This document shows, in pieces, positions 20,461 to 29,821 of a stretch of 64,000 nucleotides of DNA. The notes under the pieces were generated by a model. The model was not told the origin of the DNA and ran no database searches. It worked only from the letters and a program-made list of their open reading frames with translations. How positions within the stretch are numbered: the first letter of the stretch is position 1; every line of letters begins with the position of its first letter. A program made the translations under genes and the position numbers. Origin of the DNA: Saccharomyces uvarum (lineage: Eukaryota; Ascomycota; Saccharomycetes; Saccharomycetales; Saccharomycetaceae); assembly GCA_947243795.1 (NCBI GenBank), contig OX365934.1:744001-808000 (forward strand). Direction: 5' to 3'.

Positions 20461-23076
20461 TTAAAACTTGAGCTCCCGCTCTTCCCATTTTAGTGCATTT
20501 GCATGCGATTTCTTATTAACTACATCAAGTAAGATCTCAACGTTATTTCTATCTTCGATTTCTTCCAGTGCCTTGTGCAAGTTTCTGACCATAGAATATG
20601 ACCAATTGAAACGATTTTTGGAAGATAGTACGATAGCCATTGCATCTGAATATTTTCCTTGTTTTGTGAAAAATTCAACCATGAAGTGTGCAAATTTCTG
20701 GTCCTTTGATATCCTCGTTCTTTGGTCAGTTTGTAAAAACGGTATGGTCGTCCTGAATTTACCCCTGTCGTTCCATACTTTTTTAGCTAGTTCCTCATTT
20801 TGAAATTCTGTGGCAGCTTTCATTACCAATTCATACATCGTAGAATCCATCATAATTTTATATTCCAGACAGGTGATGTACCATATATCATCCATTCTCA
20901 ACCTTGACTCTTTCTTTACGTCGACCTCGTTTGTGGAAATGGTTTCATCTGACGTACATTTTTGACCGATATGATCAGTCAAGAAAAGGTTACAATAACT
21001 CTCATATAATCGTTTTATGACGGCTTCAAATTCATGTTGTTGAAAAGTGAAGACTGTTAACCTTCGCAGGAATTCTTGTTGATGCTTTAAATTTATGGGT
21101 ATTGTCAAATATGTGTATAATGATATTTTGTTGAACACTTTGACGTTAATGTCATTCTTTTGCCTTTTAGTCACTTCGTACATGATTTTAAACTTGAAAT
21201 CATTTAAATCATTTGCTTCACGGGCAAAATAATCGAACAATTGTTCATCTTTTTTTACATCCTCTGGTATCGTTTCATTCGTAGATGTCAATGTACGAAA
21301 TGTTCCTCCATTTTCGAGATTGAAATTCCAAATTGCATTGGATTCTGCCAATACTTGCGCTTCTAAATTCAAATCGCTAATTGGAAGAAACGGCAACTTA
21401 AATCTGACAGACTTATTAGTATCATCCAATCTCCCGGCAGAGTCGAACTCACCTAACAATCTTCTTCTCAACTCAATACCTTTCTCGTAGCCAGATAACA
21501 CTGGCAATTTCTTAGGATCGAATTTTGCATAAGCAAGCATCAAGTAATTTAGCATCTCGGGTAGTAAAACAGACTTCCATATCTTGTCTTGGTCTTTGGA
21601 AATGTTTCCGTTCCAATGTGCGCAAACAGTTTTGTACTTTTTCCCAATAAATACATAATACAGAGCTCTACTCAACTCAACGTCTCCGTCATATGCGGCT
21701 AATGCCATCATAGCCAGAAATAAGTTTAACTCGTCATTTTTGTGTCTATAAAACTTTTTTTCTTCTAACTCATGAAGATACTTCCATCCTAACAGTCTCA
21801 GAGAACTTGGTTTCCCTTCACTCACAATGTCATTACTGCTTGAAGTAGCTAACACCCTTGCCATCATTATATAAGTGTCAGTTGTGGGTTTAATATTATG
21901 GTCTTGTATTTCTTGAAATAAATCTAAAGCCTTTGGAAAATTCTTTTCCTTTTCGCATACTTGTAGCATTGTGTTATATGTGCGTATATCAGGGAAGTGT
22001 TTTGTAGATAAAAATTTCATTGTGTCAAAAGTATTCCAGGCTTGTTTAGTCATTTCCTTTCTAGAATAGAATTGTATGACGGTAGTTAAATTTTGTTTAT
22101 TTGGCGATATGTCATAAATATCTTTAAATTTTACAATGAAATACTCCATGTCCTTGAAGCTCGAGCATTTGCTTGAGTATTTTAGGCAGTTATTGAATAT
22201 TAGTTGGGTCATCTTTGGTTTTCGCAGAGGTGGTCCTTCGTTTTTAGCATGTCTCTCTTCGATTATTTTCAAGGTGTCATCATACCTCTCTAGTAAGTTT
22301 TTCATTTTCAGTATGACTTTGTCGTTAATAGTGGCATTCTGGATCGAGCTGCCTGGTCTTAAGTTCCCTAAATTAGTGAAAATGCATTCATACATATGAG
22401 TGTTGAATTTAACAACGTCTCCGTCAATTTGCTCCAACAGCATTTCATCCAGCTGAAGGATACTATGGAATGGCAAAAATTTTATTGTACCCTTTACCCA
22501 AGCGGAAATTTCCTTGGGATCAGTGTTTTTCAGTCTTTTATCACTAGTATAGAGTTTATCTATGATAGGCACCCAGTTCCTCTGCGATTTGTCGAGAAGA
22601 CTTTTAGCAAGAACGTCGTCATCGGCTATTCTTTCTCTTATTACTTTCGGTACAAGGTAATTAACCTTCTCTAAAAATGAAGATTGAATCAAACTGGATA
22701 GGTTTGTGGAACTATTCTTCTTAGTTACAGGTGACACATTTTCCAAAGAGATGTTTCTGCTAATACCGAAAGTCCTAGCTTCCTCTTGTATTGACGGTAC
22801 ATCATTGACTTTGTAATTAGCTAACATTGGCGACTTGGCATTGTGTATGCGGCTCTTGAGATTCTTAGTAAATTCTCGTAGTTGTTCTAACTTAAACTCA
22901 ACTTCTTCGGAGGATATCCTTTTGTCTTTGCCGAAGGTCTCCATAATATTTCCATCATCTTCTATTTGTAAGGTAGATCTAAAACGCCTATTTATGGGTC
23001 GTTTCGATAGCGCAAAGGCCAGTTCAAGTGAAAGACACGGTACATTAGGTTTGAGGCCACATCTGACCATGTACAT
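20461..23076 (-). CDS. CCM1: CCM1, mitochondrial PPR protein for rRNA stability and splicing
   Basis: A protein of 871 residues against 864 recalled for S. cerevisiae Ccm1 (Dmr1). It acts in mitochondria, where it stabilises 15S rRNA and helps remove introns from COB and COX1 transcripts. The basic start (MYMVRCGLKPNVPC, then KRPINRRFRSTL) fits a targeting sequence. Pentatricopeptide repeats are visible near the middle, for example RTYNTMLQVCEKEKNFPKA, about residues 360-385, followed by IKPTTDTYIMMARVL. Further helical pairs fill the C-terminal half, which ends LKWEERELKF. Two in-frame Met codons occur at positions 1 and 3. I use the first, as in the S. cerevisiae annotation. Confidence 0.95.
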   Translation of the reverse strand: MYMVRCGLKPNVPCLSLELAFALSKRPINRRFRSTLQIEDDGNIMETFGKDKRISSEEVEFKLEQLREFTKNLKSRIHNAKSPMLANYKVNDVPSIQEEARTFGISRNISLENVSPVTKKNSSTNLSSLIQSSFLEKVNYLVPKVIRERIADDDVLAKSLLDKSQRNWVPIIDKLYTSDKRLKNTDPKEISAWVKGTIKFLPFHSILQLDEMLLEQIDGDVVKFNTHMYECIFTNLGNLRPGSSIQNATINDKVILKMKNLLERYDDTLKIIEERHAKNEGPPLRKPKMTQLIFNNCLKYSSKCSSFKDMEYFIVKFKDIYDISPNKQNLTTVIQFYSRKEMTKQAWNTFDTMKFLSTKHFPDIRTYNTMLQVCEKEKNFPKALDLFQEIQDHNIKPTTDTYIMMARVLATSSSNDIVSEGKPSSLRLLGWKYLHELEEKKFYRHKNDELNLFLAMMALAAYDGDVELSRALYYVFIGKKYKTVCAHWNGNISKDQDKIWKSVLLPEMLNYLMLAYAKFDPKKLPVLSGYEKGIELRRRLLGEFDSAGRLDDTNKSVRFKLPFLPISDLNLEAQVLAESNAIWNFNLENGGTFRTLTSTNETIPEDVKKDEQLFDYFAREANDLNDFKFKIMYEVTKRQKNDINVKVFNKISLYTYLTIPINLKHQQEFLRRLTVFTFQQHEFEAVIKRLYESYCNLFLTDHIGQKCTSDETISTNEVDVKKESRLRMDDIWYITCLEYKIMMDSTMYELVMKAATEFQNEELAKKVWNDRGKFRTTIPFLQTDQRTRISKDQKFAHFMVEFFTKQGKYSDAMAIVLSSKNRFNWSYSMVRNLHKALEEIEDRNNVEILLDVVNKKSHANALKWEERELKF

Positions 23077-23363
23077 GATTGTATAGATCTCTGTTCGCTT
23101 GCAAGGGCCTTGAAATAGTACTGGTTTGCAGTAAAATATACTCAGTGGTTATAGTTTAAATATTCTAACCTTACCTATTTTTCATATTTTTACCCGGATC
23201 CGACCTCAGAGAGACTATCGCATATATAAGATATAAGTCAAATATCAGGTACTCTCCAGCATCGGCCTACATGTGTGTCACTCCATTAAGCCAGAATTTA
23301 GAATAATGATCCATTCTCATATTCATAACGGTGCATAACACCACAAAATATACGGAAAACAAG
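23077..23363. other. CCM1 upstream region
   Basis: The CCM1 promoter lies here, with a Reb1-type TTACCCG at 23190-23196, 114 bp before the ATG. The rest, up to the LTR at 23364, shows no feature I can name. Confidence 0.45.
23190..23196 (+). promoter_or_regulatory. Reb1-type site upstream of CCM1
   Basis: TTACCCG followed by GAT is the reverse form of the Reb1 core, 114 bp upstream of the CCM1 start on the minus strand. Confidence 0.5.
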
Positions 23364-23696
23364 GGTTGGAACAAAATTCAACTATTGTCCATCTATTACT
23401 ATTATATACGGTGTTAAAAGATGACATAAATTACAAGACCAGTAAATTAAGATTCAAACTGTCATCGAAATTAATGGAAGCTGAAGCGCAAGGATTGATA
23501 TTGTAATAGGGTCAATGAATGACAGCATATAAAAAGAGGAACATAATCATTTATAATATTATGCAAAATTGCAGATTCCTGTTTGTGGATTCCTAAATCC
23601 ATGAGGAGAATATCTAGTATAATCTATATACGTAATATTATAACATTAAGAAACAATGGAATCCCAAAGATCATCATACATCTTTAGAACCCAATA
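23364..23696 (+). mobile_element. Delta-like solo LTR
   Basis: A 333-bp LTR on the plus strand, similar along its whole length to the copies at 8992-9311 and 61966-62283. A perfect 5-bp target duplication, ACAAG, flanks it at 23359-23363 and 23697-23701. With that border the 3' end reads ...CCCAATA, again ending TA. It lies 255 bp upstream of tRNA-Ala(UGC), in the zone favoured by Ty1/Ty2-type elements. It is a solo LTR without internal domain and looks moderately old. Confidence 0.87.
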
Positions 23697-23951
23697 ACAA
23701 GGACGAAATACGAGAGAGAAGCTAACTGGATTCTGCTCTATGAGCTATTCTGAAATTAAAAGGGACGTTTCTTCTCAAATATTGGGTGGTTGATTCTTCT
23801 TCGCCAAAGTTTATATACAATGTTTTCTAAGGAACATGTGTGTCAAGCGTTTTTCAAGAGTGTCAATAGAACTGAAACGAGTTAATGGTACTAGGCCTTC
23901 TTTGGCAGTAAACTAGAGTTTATTACTGTAAAGATATTCTAAATAGATTAT

Positions 23952-24024
23952 GGGCACATGGCGCAGTTGGTAGCGCGCTTCCCTTGCAAGGAAGAGGTCA
24001 TCGGTTCGATTCCGGTTGCGTCCA
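23952..24024 (+). tRNA. tRNA-Ala (UGC)
   Basis: A 73-nt cloverleaf without intron. Anticodon loop CTTGCAA on a CTTCC/GGAAG stem gives TGC. The A box is TGGCGCAGTTGG and the B box GGTTCGATTCC. The discriminator base is A. A T-run follows at about 24029. Confidence 0.97.
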
Positions 24025-24208
24025 ATTATTTTTGATGATAACACACACAAACACAACATTGTATGGCATTAGCCGCATTTTTCTTTTTGGGGGTTTATTT
24101 GCTTATCTAATGTATTCTAATACTTATTACCAAACTTTTACAACGTTCTTTCTCTTAGTACATTTTTTTATATTTTTATTTTGTCTCTATAAAAGAAAAT
24201 TATGGTGA

Positions 24209-24997
24209 TTACAAAATACTGCAAGGTGAGCTCTTCTTTTTTTTCAATTTTTGCTGCAAAGTTGCATTGGTAGCATCGGGTTTAGAAGCGGAGTGTGATG
24301 GTTTACGCTTTTCATTATCTGATGTAGATTTTTTAGCCTTGGCTTGTCCTTGTGATGACTTATTAGATGGTTGTCTCTTGTTTGATTGTTTTGTATCTTG
24401 TCTTGCAGAGCTAGGAAGCCTAGATGAAGACTGGTTGTTACTAAACTGCTCACTTTGATTTCTTGCGTCTTTAAGGGCTACACTTTCCATTTCATTGCGA
24501 ATGATTTGTCTAACTAGATCCACAAACACTTCGTCGACATTGCTTCTCAATAAAGCACTGGTTTCATAAAATGGGACTCTGCCCCATTTACTGCTGACTT
24601 CAATTCCCTCTTCTACGCTTATTACTCTTTCGTTGTTTAAATCAGCTTTATTACCTATTAGGACCATTGGAACACGGTCAGAATCTTTGATTCTTAAGAC
24701 CTGTTCTCTTAATTCCATCAATTCTTCTAATGATTGTCGGTCTGTTACTGAGTACACCAAGAGGAACCCCATTCCTGTTTTTATATACAGTTCTCGCATC
24801 GCTGTGAATTGCGCAATCCCTGCTGTGTCTAAGATTTCCAGATCAAAAGCTTTATTATCGATCTCGATGTTCTTCCTGTAGGAATCTTCGATCGTTGGAT
24901 CATACGTATCCAAATAAACGCCTTGTACAAATTGTACAGTCAAACAGGACTTACCAACACCACCTGCACCTAATACCACCAATTTGTAGTCTCTCAT
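24209..24997 (-). CDS. RSR1: RSR1/BUD1, Ras-family GTPase for bud-site selection
   Basis: A protein of 262 residues (272 recalled in S. cerevisiae, the difference lying in the variable tail). The Ras-type G domain fills residues 1-170. It has the P-loop GAGGVGKSC (10-18), the effector loop [17 protein letters not shown] and ETSA. The following basic, Ser/Gln/Lys-rich region ends [15 protein letters not shown] is a CAAX box, and Leu at the end predicts geranylgeranylation, so with the poly-Lys stretch the protein should sit on the plasma membrane. Rsr1 recruits Cdc24 and Cdc42 to the landmark-defined bud site. The ATG at complement 24995-24997 is the only plausible start. Confidence 0.97.
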   Translation of the reverse strand: MRDYKLVVLGAGGVGKSCLTVQFVQGVYLDTYDPTIEDSYRKNIEIDNKAFDLEILDTAGIAQFTAMRELYIKTGMGFLLVYSVTDRQSLEELMELREQVLRIKDSDRVPMVLIGNKADLNNERVISVEEGIEVSSKWGRVPFYETSALLRSNVDEVFVDLVRQIIRNEMESVALKDARNQSEQFSNNQSSSRLPSSARQDTKQSNKRQPSNKSSQGQAKAKKSTSDNEKRKPSHSASKPDATNATLQQKLKKKKSSPCSIL

Positions 24998-25593
24998 TAT
25001 TAATATACTTTATACGCAAAATCCTATTTTTACCAATGATGAAAGCTAGATAGTAGAAAACGGGCGTATATTATCTATATTGTTATTGAGTAGTGTTTCT
25101 ATTGTTCAGCAGAGACTTGAGATGGACCCTCTACGCAAAATCTAAGAAAGTAGTTGCTTCATTCTTCTTCGTGATTGAGCTTTATTCCAGATTTTTCTTT
25201 TTTTGAGGTTCCTGCTCTTTTCTTTTTACCTCTTTCGACGATAATTCGCGTTTGATGAGATCTGGAACAATACGAGCTGACGCGGATCACTGGGGGGATT
25301 GACGTTTCTAATAAAAGAAAGGACCATAATCAAAAATGCCAAGCATGTTTGTTTTATCACAAAATGGCTATGGTGAAAGTTGGGAAGTTTAGTATCAAAA
25401 CCTGTCTGGAAAATGTATACTTGTTGTATCTTTATATTTTGTACATCCTACTCCCCTTTTTCACAATTATCTTTTTCCTAACTTATGTATAAGCTAAATG
25501 GTACAAAACAATTAAAATTCGTATTCCAGGCAATGCTGGTGAATAAAAAAAATGCATGCTGCACAATACAACAAGCAACCTGCTTCTTCATAA
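24998..25593. other. Divergent region between RSR1 and the YGR153W-like gene
   Basis: This gap of 596 bp holds two divergent promoters. It is AT-rich with T-runs near 25190-25240, and no motif stands out. Minus-strand ORFs that reach into it from 25594 onwards are shadows of the plus-strand gene. Confidence 0.4.
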
Positions 25594-26229
25594 ATGCAAA
25601 AATATTATATAGCAAGAATGAGTGACCTTTATGAAGACGTCGAAGAAACAGACATACATTTATTTCTCGACTCTTTCTCAGAAGTAGACGGCACAAATTG
25701 TAATGAAGAAGAAGACGATGGAACAAGCCTGTTTAATGATGATAGTATAATGTTAAGAGGTTTTAAAAAGAATGGACGGCTATTCTCTTTAGGCTTCAGT
25801 GGCGCAGATGAAAATGAAAATATCATTAAAAGTATTGTGTCGCCTAGTTCAAAGCTGGAGGGACCAAGACGAAAAAGGAAACATTTAAAAGGTGTGGGCC
25901 TAGTGGCCGAGAATTCAAAAATTCATCTTGCCGAAGCAAGCATAGGTACCGGTCAAGGATATGGTACGCAACTTAATGGCAGTAGTGACGCGATTGAACA
26001 AGAGGAGGGCAGTATCAGGCCGTGTGGGTGTCATAAATCCAGAATAGCGAAATGCTTTAAAGAGCTGGAAACTGAAAGTTTGGAAAACGGCGATGAGAAA
26101 AAGAGCCTATTTTATAGAGATATTAATGAATGGTGTAAAAATTATGAAGTTAATAAAACTAGGGAAATTTGCGTACCACTGATACACCAGTTCTACTTGA
26201 ATAATAGTGACAGCGATAATTTATTTTGA
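25594..26229 (+). CDS. Uncharacterised protein (YGR153W-like)
   Basis: A frame of 211 codons in the place of S. cerevisiae YGR153W, which encodes about 217 residues of unknown function. The N-terminal 50 residues are acidic (YEDVEETDIHLFLDSFSEVD). A basic patch GPRRKRKHLKG lies at about 90-100 and might be a nuclear signal. A Cys/His group, RPCGCHKSRIAKCF, lies at about 140-155, and an acidic tail closes the protein. There are no membrane spans. A stop codon sits directly before the ATG at 25594. A second Met at residue 9 (25618) has an equally good context. The frame keeps a normal composition, which argues for a real gene, but I cannot name a function. Confidence 0.7.
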   Translation: MQKYYIARMSDLYEDVEETDIHLFLDSFSEVDGTNCNEEEDDGTSLFNDDSIMLRGFKKNGRLFSLGFSGADENENIIKSIVSPSSKLEGPRRKRKHLKGVGLVAENSKIHLAEASIGTGQGYGTQLNGSSDAIEQEEGSIRPCGCHKSRIAKCFKELETESLENGDEKKSLFYRDINEWCKNYEVNKTREICVPLIHQFYLNNSDSDNLF

Positions 26230-26262
26230 AATACGATATATATAGAAAGAAGATTAAAATGT

Positions 26263-27134
26263 TTACAGTTTGGCAATATCAGGTTTGGCACCTAAGGGTC
26301 CAATACTCAATCGCTCGGTCTTTTTTTTTTTGTTTCTGTCTTTTTCTTGTATAGTTTAATTTGGATGAAATTTGTGGTAAATCTAAACACTCCGAAATCC
26401 AAAAATAAATTAGTCAGGTATAAGTGGAGATACAGGAACCCATCCTTAATTGTTTTCAATTGCATCAAAAATTTTTCCATGAAGTCAGATATCTGCTTCA
26501 GCCAGCGTCTGTCCTAAAATGAAAAACTTGTCTAAAATTATATCTTGACCATTATAGAACTGTTTTATAAGCGCTTATAATTGTCCTTTAGTATGGACAA
26601 TTTCTGCACGTTTTCAAACTCACAGGTCTGAGTGTCATAGGTCACTCTCATGAATCAGATTATGGTAATAGATCAATTACGCTACTGTTTAAAGTTCTGA
26701 TAACATCGCCACTTTCATTATTAACAATCCTCCTTGCCTTATAATCCTACAGAAGTGGCACAGTGAACTTCGTTCCAGGATATTTAGGGCGTCCGCATAT
26801 TTTAATTCGGTCAACCTTGATACGCTTTCCACTAGGACAAAAGTGCCATCTACGAATGGGCCTTGCCGAATCATTATGCACATCACCTTATCTCTTGATT
26901 CGTCTAGCTTGACTGAAATAACGCCGCAAGCGATAGAAAAGAATTAATCTCTATCTGATCCCGGATTTGATAGGGTAGGTAGTAACTTCCAGTGAGAAAT
27001 CACAAGCCCCACAACAGGTTCTAACCGCTTCGAAGACAGAGTCTGAATTGCCCTGTGGGTGCATGGACACCCAAAGGCTCGATAGATATAATATAGACAG
27101 GACAATCTTTAGGAACCGTGTAAGATGTAGACAT
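26263..27134 (-). pseudogene. GTO1: Relic of GTO1 (omega-class glutathione transferase)
   Basis: On the minus strand, pieces in all three frames align in order with S. cerevisiae Gto1 as I remember it. Near the start, [20 protein letters not shown] is followed by ISHWK. Then come FFSIACGVISVKLDES, FVDGTFVLVESVSRLTEL, FTVPLL followed by RIVNNESGDVIRTLNSS, FENVQKLSILKDNYKRL, KFFILGQTLAEADI, LKTIKDGFLYLHLYLTNL, and finally IGPLGAKPDIAKL with its own stop at 26263-26265. The frame is broken by several stops (one at 26747-26749 replaces a Trp) and by several frameshifts. The relic measures about 870 bp, against 1071 bp for the intact gene, so some sequence is lost, mostly in the middle. It lies exactly where GTO1 should be, between the YGR153W-like gene and CYS4. 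Gto1 is a peroxisomal thiol transferase. GTO2 and GTO3 paralogues may compensate. It cannot encode the enzyme. Confidence 0.93.
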
Positions 27135-27429
27135 GACTAATCACTAGTAATTTTACGACTTATATGTTGAACTGCTCATTTCTTTGCTAAACGCATCCGC
27201 ACGCCACTACATTTCCCAAAAGAATAAGCGGCACCTGAATGTGTTGACTAATTAAACGTCTTTTTTCACCCCGATCACTTTTCCAGTAGTCACTATCAGG
27301 CATGAGGCACGGATAGCAAACAAGCGCTCTCGTTTGATTGCTGATAGTAAAGTTGTTCAAATCAAGAGGTCACTGATTTTCCCGCAATGACACATTCCCC
27401 TATTTACTATCGACCGTTATGGGCAATGG

Positions 27430-27435
27430 CACGTG
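27430..27435. promoter_or_regulatory. Cbf1-type CACGTG box upstream of CYS4
   Basis: CACGTG followed by AC is the E-box bound by Cbf1, which recruits Met4 and Met28 to sulfur-metabolism promoters. It lies about 400 bp upstream of the CYS4 ATG. Confidence 0.5.
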
Positions 27436-27622
27436 ACGACCGTTACATGCTGAGCAAAGACCTTTCCAGAGCGTATACAAAGCTATCTTAGCACTCACTG
27501 CTTATCGTAGCAGCTTCAACTTCATCATTGCCATGCGAGTCAGCTCCATCGTGACACTGATGAAAGCTAGACTTTAAGCATGTCCAACCCACAAGGCATT
27601 ACAGATTCTTCGCCATCTTCCT

Positions 27623-27631
27623 CCACAGTTT
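27623..27631 (-). promoter_or_regulatory. Met31/Met32-type site upstream of CYS4
   Basis: CCACAGTTT on the plus strand reads AAACTGTGG on the minus strand, the Met31/Met32 core. It lies 206 bp before the CYS4 ATG. Together with the CACGTG box it suggests Met4-dependent control of transsulfuration. Confidence 0.45.
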
Positions 27632-27836
27632 TTGACCCGAAAGAAAAAAGAAACCAACACCGAAAATTTTTTTTCTTCCAAAGCTTAAAAGAAAGGCACT
27701 TTATCCGCCTTGTATATATATGTATAGATATATGAACGTGTATACGCCTCTTATACATAAAGACAGGCAAAGCTTTTAGGTTTCTCTATTGTACACTTAC
27801 TTACAAGACAATCAAGTAACCACTACGCACAAGAAA

Positions 27837-29360
27837 ATGACTAAATCCGAACAGCAAACTGATTCGAGACACGACGTTATCGACTTGATCGGTAACACCC
27901 CATTGATTGCACTAAAAAAATTGCCAAAGGCCCTAGGCATTAGACCGCAAATCTATGCTAAACTGGAATTATACAACCCAGGTGGTTCCATCAAGGACAG
28001 AATCGCTAAGTCGATGGTCGAAGAAGCAGAAGCTTCCGGCAGAATCCATCCTTCCAGATCTACTCTGATCGAACCTACCTCTGGTAACACCGGTATTGGT
28101 TTGGCTTTGGTCGGTGCAATCAAGGGTTACAGAACCATCATCACCTTACCTGAAAAGATGTCTAACGAAAAAGTGTCTGTTTTGAAGGCCCTCGGCGCTG
28201 AAATCATCAGAACTCCAACCGCCGCTGCCTGGGACTCTCCAGAATCCCATATCGGTGTTGCTAAGAAATTGGAGAAGGAAATCCCAGGTGCTGTTATCCT
28301 AGACCAATACAATAACCCAATGAACCCAGAAGCTCATTACTTCGGTACTGGTCGTGAAATCCAAAGACAGCTAGAAGACTTAAACCTTTTCGACAATCTA
28401 CGTGCCGTCGTTGCCGGTGCCGGTACCGGTGGTACCATCACTGGTATTGCCAAATACCTAAAAGAACAAAACGAGAAGATCCAAATTGTCGGTGCCGATC
28501 CATTAGGTTCCATTTTGGCTGTACCTGAGAATCTAAATAAGACTGACGTCACTGATTATAAAGTCGAAGGTATTGGTTACGATTTCATCCCCGATGTCTT
28601 GAATAGGGACTTGATCGACGTTTGGTATAAGACCGACGATAAGCCATCTTTCAAGTACGCTAGACAATTAATCTCTAACGAAGGTGTCTTGGTGGGTGGT
28701 TCCTCCGGTTCCGCTTTCGCTGCGGTCATGAATTACTGTGAAGACCATCCTGAATTAACTGAAGACGACGTCATTGTCGCCATTTTCCCAGATTCCGTCA
28801 GATCGTATCTAACCAAGTTCGTTGACAACGAATGGTTAAAGAAGAACGATTTGTGGGATGATGAAATCTTGACCCGTTTCGACGCATCCAAGCTGGAAGC
28901 TTCTACCAAAACATACGCAGATGTCTTCGGTGATGCTACCGTAAAGGACCTACATTTGAAACCTGTTGTTTCCGTCAAGGAGACTGCCAAGGTGGCCGAT
29001 GTCATCAAAATTTTGAAAGACAATGGCTTTGACCAATTGCCTGTATTGGCCGAAGACGGTAAGTTATCCGGTTTAGTCACTCTATCTGAGTTGCTAAAGA
29101 AACTGTCTATCAGCAACGCCACTAGCGGCAACACTATAAAGGGTAAGTACTTGGACTTCAAGAAATTAAACAATTTCAACGATGTTTCCTCTTACAACGA
29201 CAACAAATCCGGTAAGAAGAAGTTCATCAGCTTTCACGAAAACTCTAAGTTAGGTGACTTGAACCGTTTCTTTGAAAAAAACTCATCTGCTGTTATTACT
29301 GACGGTTTGAAGCCAATCCATATTGTTACTAAGATGGATTTACTAAGTTACTTAGCATAA
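27837..29360 (+). CDS. CYS4: CYS4, cystathionine beta-synthase
   Basis: A protein of 507 residues, the same as in S. cerevisiae. The frame continues 16 codons upstream but only from a TTG, so the ATG at 27837 (AAAATG) is used. The PLP-dependent enzyme condenses serine and homocysteine to cystathionine, the first step from homocysteine to cysteine. The catalytic domain (about 10-345) has the PLP lysine in GGSIKDRIAK (Lys about 53), the substrate loop EPTSGNTGIG and the phosphate-binding GAGTGGT. The C-terminal part (about 370-507) holds a CBS-domain pair (FDQLPVLAEDGKLSGLVTL and a weaker second one). Yeast CBS has no haem-binding N-terminus, and none is present. Codon bias is strong. Several residues differ from the S. 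cerevisiae protein I recall, for example RPQ for KPQ near residue 30. Confidence 0.98.
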   Translation: MTKSEQQTDSRHDVIDLIGNTPLIALKKLPKALGIRPQIYAKLELYNPGGSIKDRIAKSMVEEAEASGRIHPSRSTLIEPTSGNTGIGLALVGAIKGYRTIITLPEKMSNEKVSVLKALGAEIIRTPTAAAWDSPESHIGVAKKLEKEIPGAVILDQYNNPMNPEAHYFGTGREIQRQLEDLNLFDNLRAVVAGAGTGGTITGIAKYLKEQNEKIQIVGADPLGSILAVPENLNKTDVTDYKVEGIGYDFIPDVLNRDLIDVWYKTDDKPSFKYARQLISNEGVLVGGSSGSAFAAVMNYCEDHPELTEDDVIVAIFPDSVRSYLTKFVDNEWLKKNDLWDDEILTRFDASKLEASTKTYADVFGDATVKDLHLKPVVSVKETAKVADVIKILKDNGFDQLPVLAEDGKLSGLVTLSELLKKLSISNATSGNTIKGKYLDFKKLNNFNDVSSYNDNKSGKKKFISFHENSKLGDLNRFFEKNSSAVITDGLKPIHIVTKMDLLSYLA

Positions 29361-29821
29361 ACAAGAAACCCTGTAGAAAAACACCAACAAAGAAAAACAC
29401 TAACAAAGAAAAACAAGCAACGTCATTCCTTTACTATTCACATGCACCGTTCTCTATATAGGGACATAATTAAATAGCGTCTATACGAAACAGCATTGTT
29501 CTATTATTGTTACACGACTCATTAAACGTGGTCCCCATCCTTGGGCTGGTTTCTTATCAGCACATAAGTCTTACCCGACTGTCAAAAAAAAATAAAACTT
29601 TCAACATGTCGTGTTGAAAAGGACGGACAGTAACATGAATTTTCCAAAGTATTATGCCTGCCTGTGTGGGTCTCAATAACACACATTCATAATAACTCTT
29701 TTCGGGATTGTCCATACTGTCTGTGGGCCACATTGTCGCACGCTGTTTCGAATAGATTTTATTATTGTATATAGGTATTTAGAAAACTTTCAACTGGAAC
29801 AGAAGAACAGAAAAACAATTA
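29361..29821. other. PTI1 upstream region
   Basis: A gap of 461 bp with the CYS4 3' region (two nearly identical A-rich AACAAAGAAAAAC units at about 29386-29414) and the PTI1 promoter, which carries TTACCCG at 29571-29577. Confidence 0.45.
29571..29577 (-). promoter_or_regulatory. Reb1-type site upstream of PTI1
   Basis: TTACCCG lies 245 bp before the PTI1 ATG, just before an A-rich run. It matches the Reb1 core. TTACCCG may also serve as a Reb1-dependent terminator for CYS4 transcripts. Confidence 0.45.

Larger units (their letters stand above)
27135..27836. other. Region between the GTO1 relic and CYS4
   Basis: This 700-bp stretch was the divergent promoter of GTO1 and CYS4 and still serves CYS4. 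It contains CACGTGAC at 27430-27437, CCACAGTTT at 27623-27631 and a TATA-rich stretch around 27713-27733. A minus-strand ORF at 27567-27770 has no coding character. Confidence 0.5.
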
